A stretch of 64,000 nt of DNA, taken from JACCSI01 sp963815285. GTDB taxonomy: Bacteria > Acidobacteriota > Vicinamibacteria > Vicinamibacterales > UBA2999. The translations under genes were made by a program, and so were the position numbers. Shown piece after piece: positions 25,390 through 34,202 of this stretch. The first letter of the stretch is position 1. Each line of letters starts with the position of its first letter. The notes below the pieces were generated by a model. The model did no database searches and was not told the origin of the DNA. It saw only the letters and a list, made by a program, of their open reading frames with translations. The stretch covers positions 1-64,000 of the forward strand of contig CAWFGB010000010.1 in NCBI GenBank assembly GCA_963815285.1, in the 5' to 3' direction.

Positions 25390-28137
25390 TTGCCACCGAG
25401 GCTGGGTGATTGCTTGGATATGTTGGGAGAGCGGGTTAAGTGTGCGGGGAAGTTTCTGGTTGCAGGCCGGGAGAAGTTCATTCCGAAGGGAGTGTCGTAC
25501 GGGACGTTTGCGCCCAATGCCCAAAATGAGCAGTTCCCTTCCCTGAAGCAGGTGAGCGCCGATTTCGCACTGATGCGGAGCTACGGCGTCAACACAGTTC
25601 GCACCTATACCGTCCCCGATCAATCGATCCTCGACGAGGCAGCCCGCGCCGGCCTGCGCCTCATGGTTGGCATTCCATGGGCGCAGCACGTCGCGTTTCT
25701 GGATGAGGCGCAAACCGCCCGCGGCATTCGCCAGGACGTCGCTAAGGCTGTGAGGCAGCTTCGCCATCATCCCGCGGTGTTGATGTTCGCCCTGGGCAAC
25801 GAGATTCCCGCGTCGGTCGTGCGATGGCACGGACAGGCGCGGATCGAACGATTCCTGCGCGAGCTGTATGACGAAGGCAAGGCCCTTGCGCCGGACAGCT
25901 TGTTCACCTACGTGAACTTTCCGCCCACCGAATATCTCGAGCTGCCCTTTCTGGATGTCTGCTCATTCAACATCTACTTGCACAACGAGCTGAACCTCCG
26001 GAAATACCTGGCGCGGCTTCAGCATGTGGCTGGTAACCTGCCGCTGCTCGTCGCCGAGGCCGGCGCCGACAGCATTCGCGAAGGGCTCGACGGACAAGCC
26101 GAGTTGACCGCCATGCAGATTCGCGCCGCGTTTGCCGAGGGCGCGTGCGGCGCCATTGCGTTCGCGTGGACCGACGAATGGTGGCGTGGCGGGCACGACG
26201 TCGACGACTGGGCGTTCGGAGTGGTCGATCACGATCGCCGCCCGAAACCGGCCGCCGCGGCCGTGGCGAAGGCGTTCAGCGAGGCGCCGTTCTCGTCCGC
26301 CGAGCAGCAGACGTGGCCCAAGGTCTCGGTCGTCATCTGCGCGTACAACGCCGCGGACACCCTCGACGACTGTTTGACGTCGCTCGACCTGCTGACTTAC
26401 CCCGACTACGAAGTAATCGTGGTCAACGATGGATCAAAAGATGACACCGGCGCGATCGCGAGGCGCTATCCGTTCGTTCGACTGATTACGACGCCCAACA
26501 ACGGCCTGAGCGTCGCGCGCAACATCGGCCTCTCTGCCGCGAGAGGCGCCATCGTCGCGTACACCGATGCCGATGTCCGCGTCGATCCGGGCTGGCTCAC
26601 CTATCTCGTGCAACCGTTTCTCCACTCGGACATCGTCGCGGCCGGTGGACCGAATGTCGTACCGGCGGATGACCCGTGGGTCGCGCAGTGCGTTGCTCGG
26701 GCGCCAGGTGGCCCGACCCATGTGCTCTTCGACGATCGCATCGCCGAGCACGTCCCGGGCTGCAACCTGGCCGTTCGTCGAGAAGCGCTGCTGGCGATTG
26801 GGGGGTTCAACCCGATCTACCTGCGCGCTGGCGACGATGTAGATGTCTGTTGGCGGCTGCAGGCGCGCGGCGGCAGGATTGGCTTCGCGCCGGCCGCCCT
26901 CGTGTGGCATCACCACCGCGCCTCCATCGGAGCCTACTGGCGGCAGCAAGTCGGCTACGGCGAAGGCGAGGTCTGGCTGCACCCGCACCATCCCGACAAG
27001 TTCGTCGGGTCTCGCATCCAGTGGCGCGGGCACGTCTACAGCGTCCTGCCGTTCGTGCGCTCGCTCTTCGGTACCCGCATCAACGCGGGCCCGTGGGGGA
27101 CGGCGCCGTTTCCCTCGGTCTATCGCACGGATGTGGTCCCGCTGCTGTTCGCACCGCAAACGCTCACGTGGCAGATCGGTGCGCTGGTGCTGATGTATGC
27201 GGGTGTGCTGCTCTGGGCCGTCGGCTCCGATTGGCCTGGTCTGAAGATGGCCTCGCTCGGCGGCCTCGCGCTCGCGGCGACAATGGGCCGCTGCCTACGG
27301 TATGCCCTCGCCTCCGACATTCGTACGTTGCCGCCGCTACCCGGTCAATCGGCAGCGGTCAGCCGTCTGCTGACGCGAGGGCTGATCGCGTGGCTGCACT
27401 TCCTGCAGCCGCTCGCCCGCGCCCGCGGCCGTCTGCGTGGCGTGCTCACCTCGCCGGAATCCGAACTCGCTCCGGAGGCCTCGACACGTGCACCGGCATG
27501 GAATGAGCTCCGCGGCGCGGTCATGGGCGTATTGTTCCGCAGAGAAGCGCTCTGCTTCTGGTCCGAATCCTGGCTCGGGCGCGAAGCGCTGCTCACGCGC
27601 ATCGTCGAACGGGTGCGAAGCACGCGCATCGCGACGGCGCTCGAAGTCGATGACGGGTGGCATGAAAATCGCGACGTCAGCCTGCAGCTTGGGCGATGGG
27701 GCCGGTTTGACGTGCAGATGCTCGTCGAAGAGCACGCCGGTGGCAAGGTCCTCATCCGGATTGCGCGACGTCTAAGCGTAACGCCCTTCTTTGCCGTCTT
27801 CGTGGCCTCGCTCATCCTCATTACCGTTGCGCTAATGAGCGCCTCGTCCGGATTCTGGCTGATCGCGCTGCCGGTAGCGCTCATGGCGGCGCTGACGGTC
27901 CGGGCCTTCTGGCATGCTGGCGGGATCGTGGCGCTGGCCGATGCCGTCATGACGAGGGTTCTGCTCGAGGCCGGATCGATGCCGCTCGGTGAGGCAGCAT
28001 CGCAAATTGCCGCGCGCATCGCACCGCTAGCCGGCATCACGAGCCAATCCTCCCTCGGACTGCTGGACCGGTCGACGGCGTTCACTTCTGCGACGACGCT
28101 ACCGCCAACGGCGAGCACGGCGCGGCATGCCAGCTAG
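25390..28137 (+). CDS. Glycoside hydrolase (clan A TIM barrel) fused to a GT2 glycosyltransferase, membrane protein
   Basis: Residues ~12-300 form a GH2-type TIM barrel: KFIPKGVSYGTFAPN, acid/base Glu138 in ALGNEIP, and nucleophile Glu223 in LLVAEAGAD. Residues ~310-545 are a GT2 domain with VSVVICAYNAADTLDDC, VVNDGSKDD, metal-binding TDADV (~392-395) and AGDDVDVCWRL. Several hydrophobic segments follow (~595-650 and ~795-850), with a cytoplasmic-looking region between. The start may be TTG 25390 or ATG 25420; neither has a strong ribosome site. It is the first gene of the operon and overlaps the ABC exporter gene by 11 bp. The fusion suggests coupled trimming and extension of one glycan. Confidence 0.88.
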   Translation: MPPRLGDCLDMLGERVKCAGKFLVAGREKFIPKGVSYGTFAPNAQNEQFPSLKQVSADFALMRSYGVNTVRTYTVPDQSILDEAARAGLRLMVGIPWAQHVAFLDEAQTARGIRQDVAKAVRQLRHHPAVLMFALGNEIPASVVRWHGQARIERFLRELYDEGKALAPDSLFTYVNFPPTEYLELPFLDVCSFNIYLHNELNLRKYLARLQHVAGNLPLLVAEAGADSIREGLDGQAELTAMQIRAAFAEGACGAIAFAWTDEWWRGGHDVDDWAFGVVDHDRRPKPAAAAVAKAFSEAPFSSAEQQTWPKVSVVICAYNAADTLDDCLTSLDLLTYPDYEVIVVNDGSKDDTGAIARRYPFVRLITTPNNGLSVARNIGLSAARGAIVAYTDADVRVDPGWLTYLVQPFLHSDIVAAGGPNVVPADDPWVAQCVARAPGGPTHVLFDDRIAEHVPGCNLAVRREALLAIGGFNPIYLRAGDDVDVCWRLQARGGRIGFAPAALVWHHHRASIGAYWRQQVGYGEGEVWLHPHHPDKFVGSRIQWRGHVYSVLPFVRSLFGTRINAGPWGTAPFPSVYRTDVVPLLFAPQTLTWQIGALVLMYAGVLLWAVGSDWPGLKMASLGGLALAATMGRCLRYALASDIRTLPPLPGQSAAVSRLLTRGLIAWLHFLQPLARARGRLRGVLTSPESELAPEASTRAPAWNELRGAVMGVLFRREALCFWSESWLGREALLTRIVERVRSTRIATALEVDDGWHENRDVSLQLGRWGRFDVQMLVEEHAGGKVLIRIARRLSVTPFFAVFVASLILITVALMSASSGFWLIALPVALMAALTVRAFWHAGGIVALADAVMTRVLLEAGSMPLGEAASQIAARIAPLAGITSQSSLGLLDRSTAFTSATTLPPTASTARHAS

Positions 28138-29950
28138 AACACTCCACGGGCGTCGTCTGAGGGGCTACGGGCACCTTCTCGGCTACGCCGCGCCGCACCG
28201 GCGTGGGTGGCTGGCGATTGTTGCCGCGACGATGCTGAGCACTGGCCTGTCGCTGCTGATGCCCTGGCCGATTCAGGTGCTGGTCGATCATGTGCTTGGC
28301 GAGGCGCCTCTCAGCGGTCCGCTGGCCGCTGCGGCCGGGCGGTATCCAGTGCTGGCGAGCCCCGAAGGCCTGCTGGTCGGTGTCGTGCTGGCCAGCTTGC
28401 TGATCTTCGTCGTCGGCAGCCTTGCTGAAATCGTGCTGACGATGCAGTGGACGCGGCTTGGCCGCCGTATGGTCTACCAATTGTCTGCCGACCTGTTTGC
28501 GCACGTGCAGCGAAAGTCGCTCCGTGCGCATGGCACCCACTCGGTGGGCGATGCCATGGGGCGGGTCGCGGTCGACGCCTGGTGCGTCCACGCCGTAGTG
28601 GACACGCTGTTGTTTGCGCCGGGGCACGCGCTCATCACCACGGTGCTGATGGTGTTCGTGATGCTGCAGCTCGATGCCGGGATGACCATGCTCGCGCTTG
28701 CCGTGGCTCCGTTCATGACCGGCGCGGCGTGGCTTTTCGGCCGGCCGATCCGCGAGGCGGCACACCTGCGACGTGATGTCGAGACGCGCATCCAGACCCA
28801 CGTGCATCAGACGCTGACGGGCGTCTCGGTCGTTCAGGCCTTTGCCCGTGAAGATGACGAGCAGCACCGCTTTCAGGAGCTGGCCAGCGAGGCGATCCGG
28901 GCCCATCAACGTAGTGCGCTGGTCGGCAGCGTGTATGGGCTCGGGTCAGGTCTACTGACCACCGTCGGCACCGCAGCCGTGATGTGGATGGCGGCGATGC
29001 GTGTGCTCGACGGACGGCTGACAGTGGGAACGACGTTGGTGTTCCTCGCCTACCTCGCGTCGCTGCAGTGGCAGTTGTCGGTGTTCACCACGATGTATTC
29101 CACGCTGCAAACGGCTGGTGCGAGCATCGATCGCGTCATGCAGGTGTTCGATGAAGAGGACAGCGTTCCCGAGCGCGCGGGCGCGCAGGCGTTGCCGCCG
29201 GGGGCTGGCGAGGTCGTCATCGACAACGTGATGTTCGGGTACCGGGAGGAACAACCGGTGCTTCGTGGCGTCTCGATCACCGCCGGCAAAGGCGACGTGG
29301 TGGCGATCGTGGGCGAGACCGGCGCAGGCAAGAGCACGCTCGTGGGTCTCATGCCGCGATTCTTCGATGCGGAGGCTGGTCGCGTGCTCATCGACGGCCG
29401 CGATGTGCGCGACCTGCAGATCAGGAGCCTGCGCGATCAGATTGCCGTCGTGCTCCAGGAGCCGTTTTTGTTTCCGATGAGCATCGCGGAAAACATCGCC
29501 TTCGGCCGGCCCGACGCGACGCGCGAGGAGATCGAACGCGCGGCGCGGATAGCCAACGCGCACGAGTTCATCGCCGCCCTGCCGGATGGATACGACACGG
29601 TGATCGGCCAGCGTGGTGCCACATTGTCGGGAGGGGAGCGCCAGCGGGTCTCTATTGCCCGGGCGGTGCTCAAGGACGCTCCCATCCTCATTCTCGACGA
29701 GCCGACGAGCGCGCTCGACGCCGATGCCGAGCACGCCATTGTCGAAGCCCTGGAGCGGCTGATGCGCGGCCGTACCACGTTCATCATCGCGCATCGGCTG
29801 TCGACGATTCGACATGCGACGAAGATCGTCGTCCTCGAGCACGGCCAGGTAGTGGAGGAGGGCAGCCATGCCCACCTCATGCTCGCCGGCGGGCGCTACG
29901 CCCAGTTGCACCGCCTGCAGTTTGCCGGGGCGACGGAATCGGCTGCGTGA
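28127..29950 (+). CDS. ABC exporter, fused permease-ATPase (1)
   Basis: The 607-residue half-transporter has an N-terminal six-helix type I exporter domain (~1-330). The ATPase shows Walker A GETGAGKST (~395), Q-loop VVLQEPFLFPMS, signature LSGGERQR (~500), Walker B ILILDEPTSALD (~521) and the switch His in IIAHRLSTI. It starts inside the preceding gene and is followed 36 bp later by a second exporter of the same class, so the two may form a heterodimer. In context it probably flips a glycan or glycolipid across the inner membrane. Confidence 0.92.
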   Translation: MPARTLHGRRLRGYGHLLGYAAPHRRGWLAIVAATMLSTGLSLLMPWPIQVLVDHVLGEAPLSGPLAAAAGRYPVLASPEGLLVGVVLASLLIFVVGSLAEIVLTMQWTRLGRRMVYQLSADLFAHVQRKSLRAHGTHSVGDAMGRVAVDAWCVHAVVDTLLFAPGHALITTVLMVFVMLQLDAGMTMLALAVAPFMTGAAWLFGRPIREAAHLRRDVETRIQTHVHQTLTGVSVVQAFAREDDEQHRFQELASEAIRAHQRSALVGSVYGLGSGLLTTVGTAAVMWMAAMRVLDGRLTVGTTLVFLAYLASLQWQLSVFTTMYSTLQTAGASIDRVMQVFDEEDSVPERAGAQALPPGAGEVVIDNVMFGYREEQPVLRGVSITAGKGDVVAIVGETGAGKSTLVGLMPRFFDAEAGRVLIDGRDVRDLQIRSLRDQIAVVLQEPFLFPMSIAENIAFGRPDATREEIERAARIANAHEFIAALPDGYDTVIGQRGATLSGGERQRVSIARAVLKDAPILILDEPTSALDADAEHAIVEALERLMRGRTTFIIAHRLSTIRHATKIVVLEHGQVVEEGSHAHLMLAGGRYAQLHRLQFAGATESAA

Positions 29951-29986
29951 GGGGCAGTGGCGCAATGAACAGGACGGGAACAAGTC

Positions 29987-31849
29987 ATGGCCGTTGACGC
30001 TGGCGTGATCGCGCCGCCCGCGCGCGCCATCGACACAAGCGCCGTGCGGCTGGTTCGGTGGCTCGGACGTTACGCGTGGCGCCGGTGGCGCGGTCTACTC
30101 GCCGTGCTCGCGATCATGCTCGCCCGGGTAGGCCTCGATCTCATCAAGCCCTGGCCCCTGAAAGTGCTGGTCGACTACGGGCTCGGCGACCAGCCGTTGT
30201 CGCCGGTCATCGCCAGCCTCGCTGCCGTGTTACCGGGCAGCGACAGCCGCGAAGGCCTGATCGGCTGGAGCGTCGCCGCGACCGTGGTCTTCTTCCTGCT
30301 TGCTTGGGCCATCGGCGTGGCCTCGTCGTATGCCAACATCGGCTTCGGCCAGCGGATGGTGTACGACCTTGCCACCGACCTGTTCAGCCATCTGCAGCGC
30401 CTGTCGCTGCGGTTCCACAGCCGGCAGTCGGTGGGCGACTCCATCCGGCGCGTGACAACGGATTGCGGATGCGTGTCGGTCATCCTCAAGGACGCACTGC
30501 TGCCGGTAGTGGCGTCGGTCGTGACGCTGGTCGCGATGTTCGTCGTGATGTGGCGCATGGAGCCGCGCCTGACGCTGGTCTCGCTTTTGGTTGTGCCCTG
30601 GCTCGTGTTCGTCCTTCGGCGCTACATGCAGCCGATGCTCGACCGCAGCTACGAGCAGCAGGAGTCCGAAGGCCGGATGTACGAAGTGATCGAACGGACC
30701 CTGTCGGCAATCCCGGTGGTGCAGGCGTTCGGCCGCGAACCGGCCTGTGACCGCGCGTTCAGGACCAGCACCGACGAGGCGGTGGAGACTGCGGTGGCTT
30801 CGATGGAGGTCGGGCTGAAGTTCAAGCTGCTGACCGGCCTGGGCACGGCGTGCGGCACCGCGGCAATCGTGTGGGTGGGAGCGCAAAGCGTCCTCGACGG
30901 ACAGCTGACGGTCGGCGGCCTGCTTGTCTTTCTCGCTTATCTCACCGCGCTTTACGGACCGCTCGAGGCGCTCGCCTACGGGCCGTCGACTACCCAGGCC
31001 GCCGCAGGCAGCGCCCGTCGCGTGCTCGAGATCCTGGAGACGCGGCGCGACGTCGACGACCGGCCCGACGCACGCCATGTGGCACCCATCGCCGGACATA
31101 TCCGCATCGAGAACGTGACGTTCGGCTACGACGAGGGCCGCGCGATTCTCCATAACGTGAGCCTGGATGTGGCTCCTGGTGAGACCGTCGCCATCGTCGG
31201 CCCGAGCGGCGCGGGAAAAAGCACCCTGGTCAGCCTCGTGCCCCGCTTTCACGATCCATGGCGCGGCCGGGTCACGGTCGACGGCATCGACTTGCGCGAG
31301 CTCGAGCTCAAGTGCCTGCGCTCGCAGGTCGCCGTCGTGCTCCAGGAGGCATTCCTCTTTCCGATCTCCATCGCCGACAACATCGCGTACGGCAACCCGC
31401 GTGTGTCGATGGCGGAGATCGAGGCGGCGGCCCGTGCGGCCAACGCGCACGCGTTCATCACGCGTTTGCCACAGGGTTACAATACGGTCGTCGGTGAGCG
31501 CGGCGCCACTCTCTCCGGCGGCGAGCGTCAGAGAATCTCGATTGCACGCGCGATGCTGAAGGACGCGCCGATTCTGATCCTCGACGAGCCAACCAGCGCC
31601 GTGGACGCGGTCACCGAAGCGTCACTCCTCGGAGCCATGAAGCGCCTGATGTTGGGCCGCGCCACCATCATCATCGCGCATCGGATGTCGACCGTGGCCA
31701 AGGCGACCAGGATCGTGGTGCTCGACAAGGGCAGGATTGTCGAGAGGGGGACGCACAGGGAGTTGCTGCAGGCCGGTGGCGTGTATGCGCGTTACCACGC
31801 GATGCAGAATGCACCAGGAGCCGCCGGAGCTGATGCCGCAGCCCAATGA
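29987..31849 (+). CDS. ABC exporter, fused permease-ATPase (2)
   Basis: The 620-residue paralogue of the preceding exporter has six membrane helices in the N-terminal half, Walker A GPSGAGKST (~403), Q-loop VVLQEAFLFPIS, signature LSGGERQR (~509), Walker B ILILDEPTSAVD (~529) and the His-switch IIAHRMSTV. All catalytic motifs are intact in both exporters, so each could be an active homodimer or both halves of a heterodimer. The 3' end overlaps the first acyltransferase gene. Confidence 0.92.
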   Translation: MAVDAGVIAPPARAIDTSAVRLVRWLGRYAWRRWRGLLAVLAIMLARVGLDLIKPWPLKVLVDYGLGDQPLSPVIASLAAVLPGSDSREGLIGWSVAATVVFFLLAWAIGVASSYANIGFGQRMVYDLATDLFSHLQRLSLRFHSRQSVGDSIRRVTTDCGCVSVILKDALLPVVASVVTLVAMFVVMWRMEPRLTLVSLLVVPWLVFVLRRYMQPMLDRSYEQQESEGRMYEVIERTLSAIPVVQAFGREPACDRAFRTSTDEAVETAVASMEVGLKFKLLTGLGTACGTAAIVWVGAQSVLDGQLTVGGLLVFLAYLTALYGPLEALAYGPSTTQAAAGSARRVLEILETRRDVDDRPDARHVAPIAGHIRIENVTFGYDEGRAILHNVSLDVAPGETVAIVGPSGAGKSTLVSLVPRFHDPWRGRVTVDGIDLRELELKCLRSQVAVVLQEAFLFPISIADNIAYGNPRVSMAEIEAAARAANAHAFITRLPQGYNTVVGERGATLSGGERQRISIARAMLKDAPILILDEPTSAVDAVTEASLLGAMKRLMLGRATIIIAHRMSTVAKATRIVVLDKGRIVERGTHRELLQAGGVYARYHAMQNAPGAAGADAAAQ

Positions 31850-32426
31850 CCACGCCGACCCGGCCGTCGCCACCGCGCCGGCCTCCTGGAGTCAGGGCGC
31901 GTTGCCGGCCAACGTGAAGGCCGGGGTCGGGACGCTGATCAACGGCGAGGTCGCGTTCAAACGATTCCTGGCAGCGACAAGTCCGGGCCTCGTGCTGGGC
32001 CGCCACTGCACCATGGACGGCGTGCAGTTCGCCGTGGGCACACACGGCGTCATCGAAATCGGCGACTACTGCTACTTCACTAATACGGTCCTCCTCTGCG
32101 AATTGTCGTTGCGCATCGGCAGTTACGTGGTCATGGGCTGGAACACGACCATCGCCGATACAGACTTCCACCCGCTCGCGCCAGCGCTCCGCATCGCCGA
32201 TGCCATCGCGTGCTCGCCCATCGGGCAAGGGCGGCCGCGTCCGCCCATCGAGCAACGCCGCGTCGTCATCGAAGACGACGTGTGGGTCGGTCCCAACGCC
32301 ACTATCCTGAAGGGCGTGCGCATCGGCGCCGGATCTTTCATCGAGCCAGGGGCGCTCGTCACCAGGGACGTTCCGCCGCGCTCGCGCGTGGGCGGCAACC
32401 CGGCGACAGTCATCGGCCCGGCATGA
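31833..32426 (+). CDS. Hexapeptide-repeat acyltransferase (1)
   Basis: I use the ATG at 31833, 3 bp after GGAG and overlapping the exporter stop; ATG 31809 is an alternative. The 197-residue product has left-handed beta-helix repeats (GVIEIGDYCYFTNTVLLCE, LRIGSYVVMGWNTTIADTDFHPL) and the typical C-terminal coils VVIEDDVWVGPNATILKGVRIGAGSFIEPGALVTRDV, ending with VGGNPATVIG. It resembles sugar O/N-acetyltransferases of the WcaF/LacA/NodL type. In this operon it likely acetylates a sugar of the exported glycan. Confidence 0.85.
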   Translation: MPQPNDHADPAVATAPASWSQGALPANVKAGVGTLINGEVAFKRFLAATSPGLVLGRHCTMDGVQFAVGTHGVIEIGDYCYFTNTVLLCELSLRIGSYVVMGWNTTIADTDFHPLAPALRIADAIACSPIGQGRPRPPIEQRRVVIEDDVWVGPNATILKGVRIGAGSFIEPGALVTRDVPPRSRVGGNPATVIGPA

Positions 32427-33031
32427 CGGGCATGGCTCCCGATCGGACGCTGCCCTGGGATTGGTTTCCAGGCAGGGTCCCGCCCAACGTGACCATCGCT
32501 GACACCGCATTTGTCGAGACGACGTTCAGCTTTCTGTTGTTCAGAAGCCAGCGCGCCGAGGCAGTGACGGTTGGTCACGGGGCGTCAACCTACCTGGGAA
32601 CGATGTTCGACGTGGGACGTGAGGGACGAGTCGCGGTAGGCGAGTTCGCGCTGGTGAATGGCGCCCGCATCATCTGCGACGCTGAGATCACCATCGAGGA
32701 CTACGCGCTCATTTCCTGGAATGTGGTGCTGATGGACAGCTATCGGGTGCCGTTTGATCCAGGGTTACGCCGAGAGATGATTCGTCGAGTACCCGAGGCC
32801 AATCCGCGTGGGATCGACGGCGCGATGGCCGGGCAGCCAATCCGTATCGGGCGTGCCGCATGGATCGGGTTCGACAGCTGTGTCCTCCCCGGGGTCACGG
32901 TGGGTGAGGGTGCCGTCGTTGGCGCCCGCACCGTCGTCGCTCAGGACGTGCCGCCGTTCACGATCGTCGCCGGCAACCCCGCCCGCCCGCTGCGGCGGCT
33001 GACCGACGAGGAGATCGCGCATGGCCGTTGA
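32423..33031 (+). CDS. Hexapeptide-repeat acyltransferase (2)
   Basis: The start ATG overlaps the previous stop (ATGA). The 202-residue product shows hexapeptide turns (YLGTMFDVGREGRVAVGEFALVNGARIICDAEITIEDYALIS) and the closing coils IGRAAWIGFDSCVLPGVTVGEGAVVGARTVVAQDVPPFTIVAGNPARPLR. It is clearly related to but diverged from the upstream acyltransferase, particularly in the ~40-residue insert with the RVPFDPGLRREMIRR loop. Two different acetyl positions or sugars are therefore likely. Confidence 0.85.
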   Translation: MTGMAPDRTLPWDWFPGRVPPNVTIADTAFVETTFSFLLFRSQRAEAVTVGHGASTYLGTMFDVGREGRVAVGEFALVNGARIICDAEITIEDYALISWNVVLMDSYRVPFDPGLRREMIRRVPEANPRGIDGAMAGQPIRIGRAAWIGFDSCVLPGVTVGEGAVVGARTVVAQDVPPFTIVAGNPARPLRRLTDEEIAHGR

Positions 33032-34196
33032 TCGGCCGTCGCGCGGCCGCATCATCGTCTTCGGCATCCTCTTCTGGTATCCGCTCGCGGGCGTCACGTA
33101 TCAGTTCCTCCACTATCTGATTGCGCTCCGGCGTCTTGGCTACGACCCGTACTACATCGAGGATTCGGGCCGGTGGATTTACGATCCAGCTTTGAACGAT
33201 ATGTCGCCCGATGCGACGCGGAACATCGAGGCGGTCGTGCCCGTGCTCGAGGCGCACGGCTTCGGCAACCGGTGGGCGTTTCGCGGCAGCTATCCCGAGG
33301 GCCGCTGCTACGGGCTGACGGAGGAGCAGATCCTCACGCTCTATCGAGAGGCCGACGCCTTCCTGAATGTGACCGGCGCGCAGGAGATTCGCGACGAGCA
33401 TCTGCAGTGCCGGCGCCGCATTTACGTCGAGTCCGATCCGTTCGCGTCACAGGTCCAGGTCGCCAATGGCCACGAGCCGACGATTCGCGCGCTCGAGGCT
33501 CACGACAGCCACTTCACCTTCGGCGAGAACATCGGCCAACCGGATTGCATGGTGCCGGTGGAGCGCTTCCACTGGCAACCGACTCGTCAGCCGGTCGTCA
33601 TGGATCTGTGGGAGCACTCGTTTAGCGGGGCCGGCGCGCCCTACACGACCATCACGACGTGGCACAACAAAGGCAAGGGCGTCGAGTACAAGGGCGAGCG
33701 CTACTACTGGACGAAGGATCGCGAGTTCGAGCGATTTCTCGATTTGCCGCAACGGCGCACCGGCCCGTTCGAGTTGGCCGTCGGCGTGCCGGATGATGTG
33801 CGCCAGCGTCTGGACGAGCGGGGCTGGCGTCAGCGCCGCTCCATTGACTTGTCGGCGAGCGTGACAGGGTATCGGGATTACATTCAACGCTCACGCGCCG
33901 AGTTCACCGTGGCGCGCGACCAGTACGTGCGGCCGCGCACCGGATGGTTCAGCGACCGCAGCGCCTGCTACCTTGCCGCCGGCCGTCCCGTGATTACCGA
34001 GGACACCGGGTTCGGCAAGTTCATTCCGACCGGGCGCGGCCTGTTCGCGTTCACGACCATGGACGATGTCCTGGCCGCGATTGACGCCATCGAAAGCGAC
34101 TACGAGGGGCACTGTCGTGCCGCACGAGAGATTGCCGCGAACTATTTCGGAGCGGAGCGCGTCGTGGAGAGCTTGATGTCGCGGGCGGGGCTGTAG
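33021..34196 (+). CDS. Glycosyltransferase-like protein (GT-B), paralogue A
   Basis: The ATG lies 11 bp inside the preceding gene. The 391-residue product has an N-terminal Rossmann-like half (GVTYQFLHYLIALRRLGYDPYYIEDSG), a middle CRRRIYVESDP and GENIGQPDCMVPV region, and a C-terminal nucleotide-sugar half (YRDYIQRSRAEFTVARD, TGWFSDRSACYLAAGRPVITEDTGF, GLFAFTTMDDVLAAIDAIESDY). The C-terminal pattern (Ser/Glu-rich loop, YLAxGxPV, DTGF) is typical of GT-B enzymes. I do not recognise a characterised homologue. It is a tandem paralogue of 34203-35348. Confidence 0.75.
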   Translation: MAVDRPSRGRIIVFGILFWYPLAGVTYQFLHYLIALRRLGYDPYYIEDSGRWIYDPALNDMSPDATRNIEAVVPVLEAHGFGNRWAFRGSYPEGRCYGLTEEQILTLYREADAFLNVTGAQEIRDEHLQCRRRIYVESDPFASQVQVANGHEPTIRALEAHDSHFTFGENIGQPDCMVPVERFHWQPTRQPVVMDLWEHSFSGAGAPYTTITTWHNKGKGVEYKGERYYWTKDREFERFLDLPQRRTGPFELAVGVPDDVRQRLDERGWRQRRSIDLSASVTGYRDYIQRSRAEFTVARDQYVRPRTGWFSDRSACYLAAGRPVITEDTGFGKFIPTGRGLFAFTTMDDVLAAIDAIESDYEGHCRAAREIAANYFGAERVVESLMSRAGL

Positions 34197-34202
34197 GGTC
34201 CG

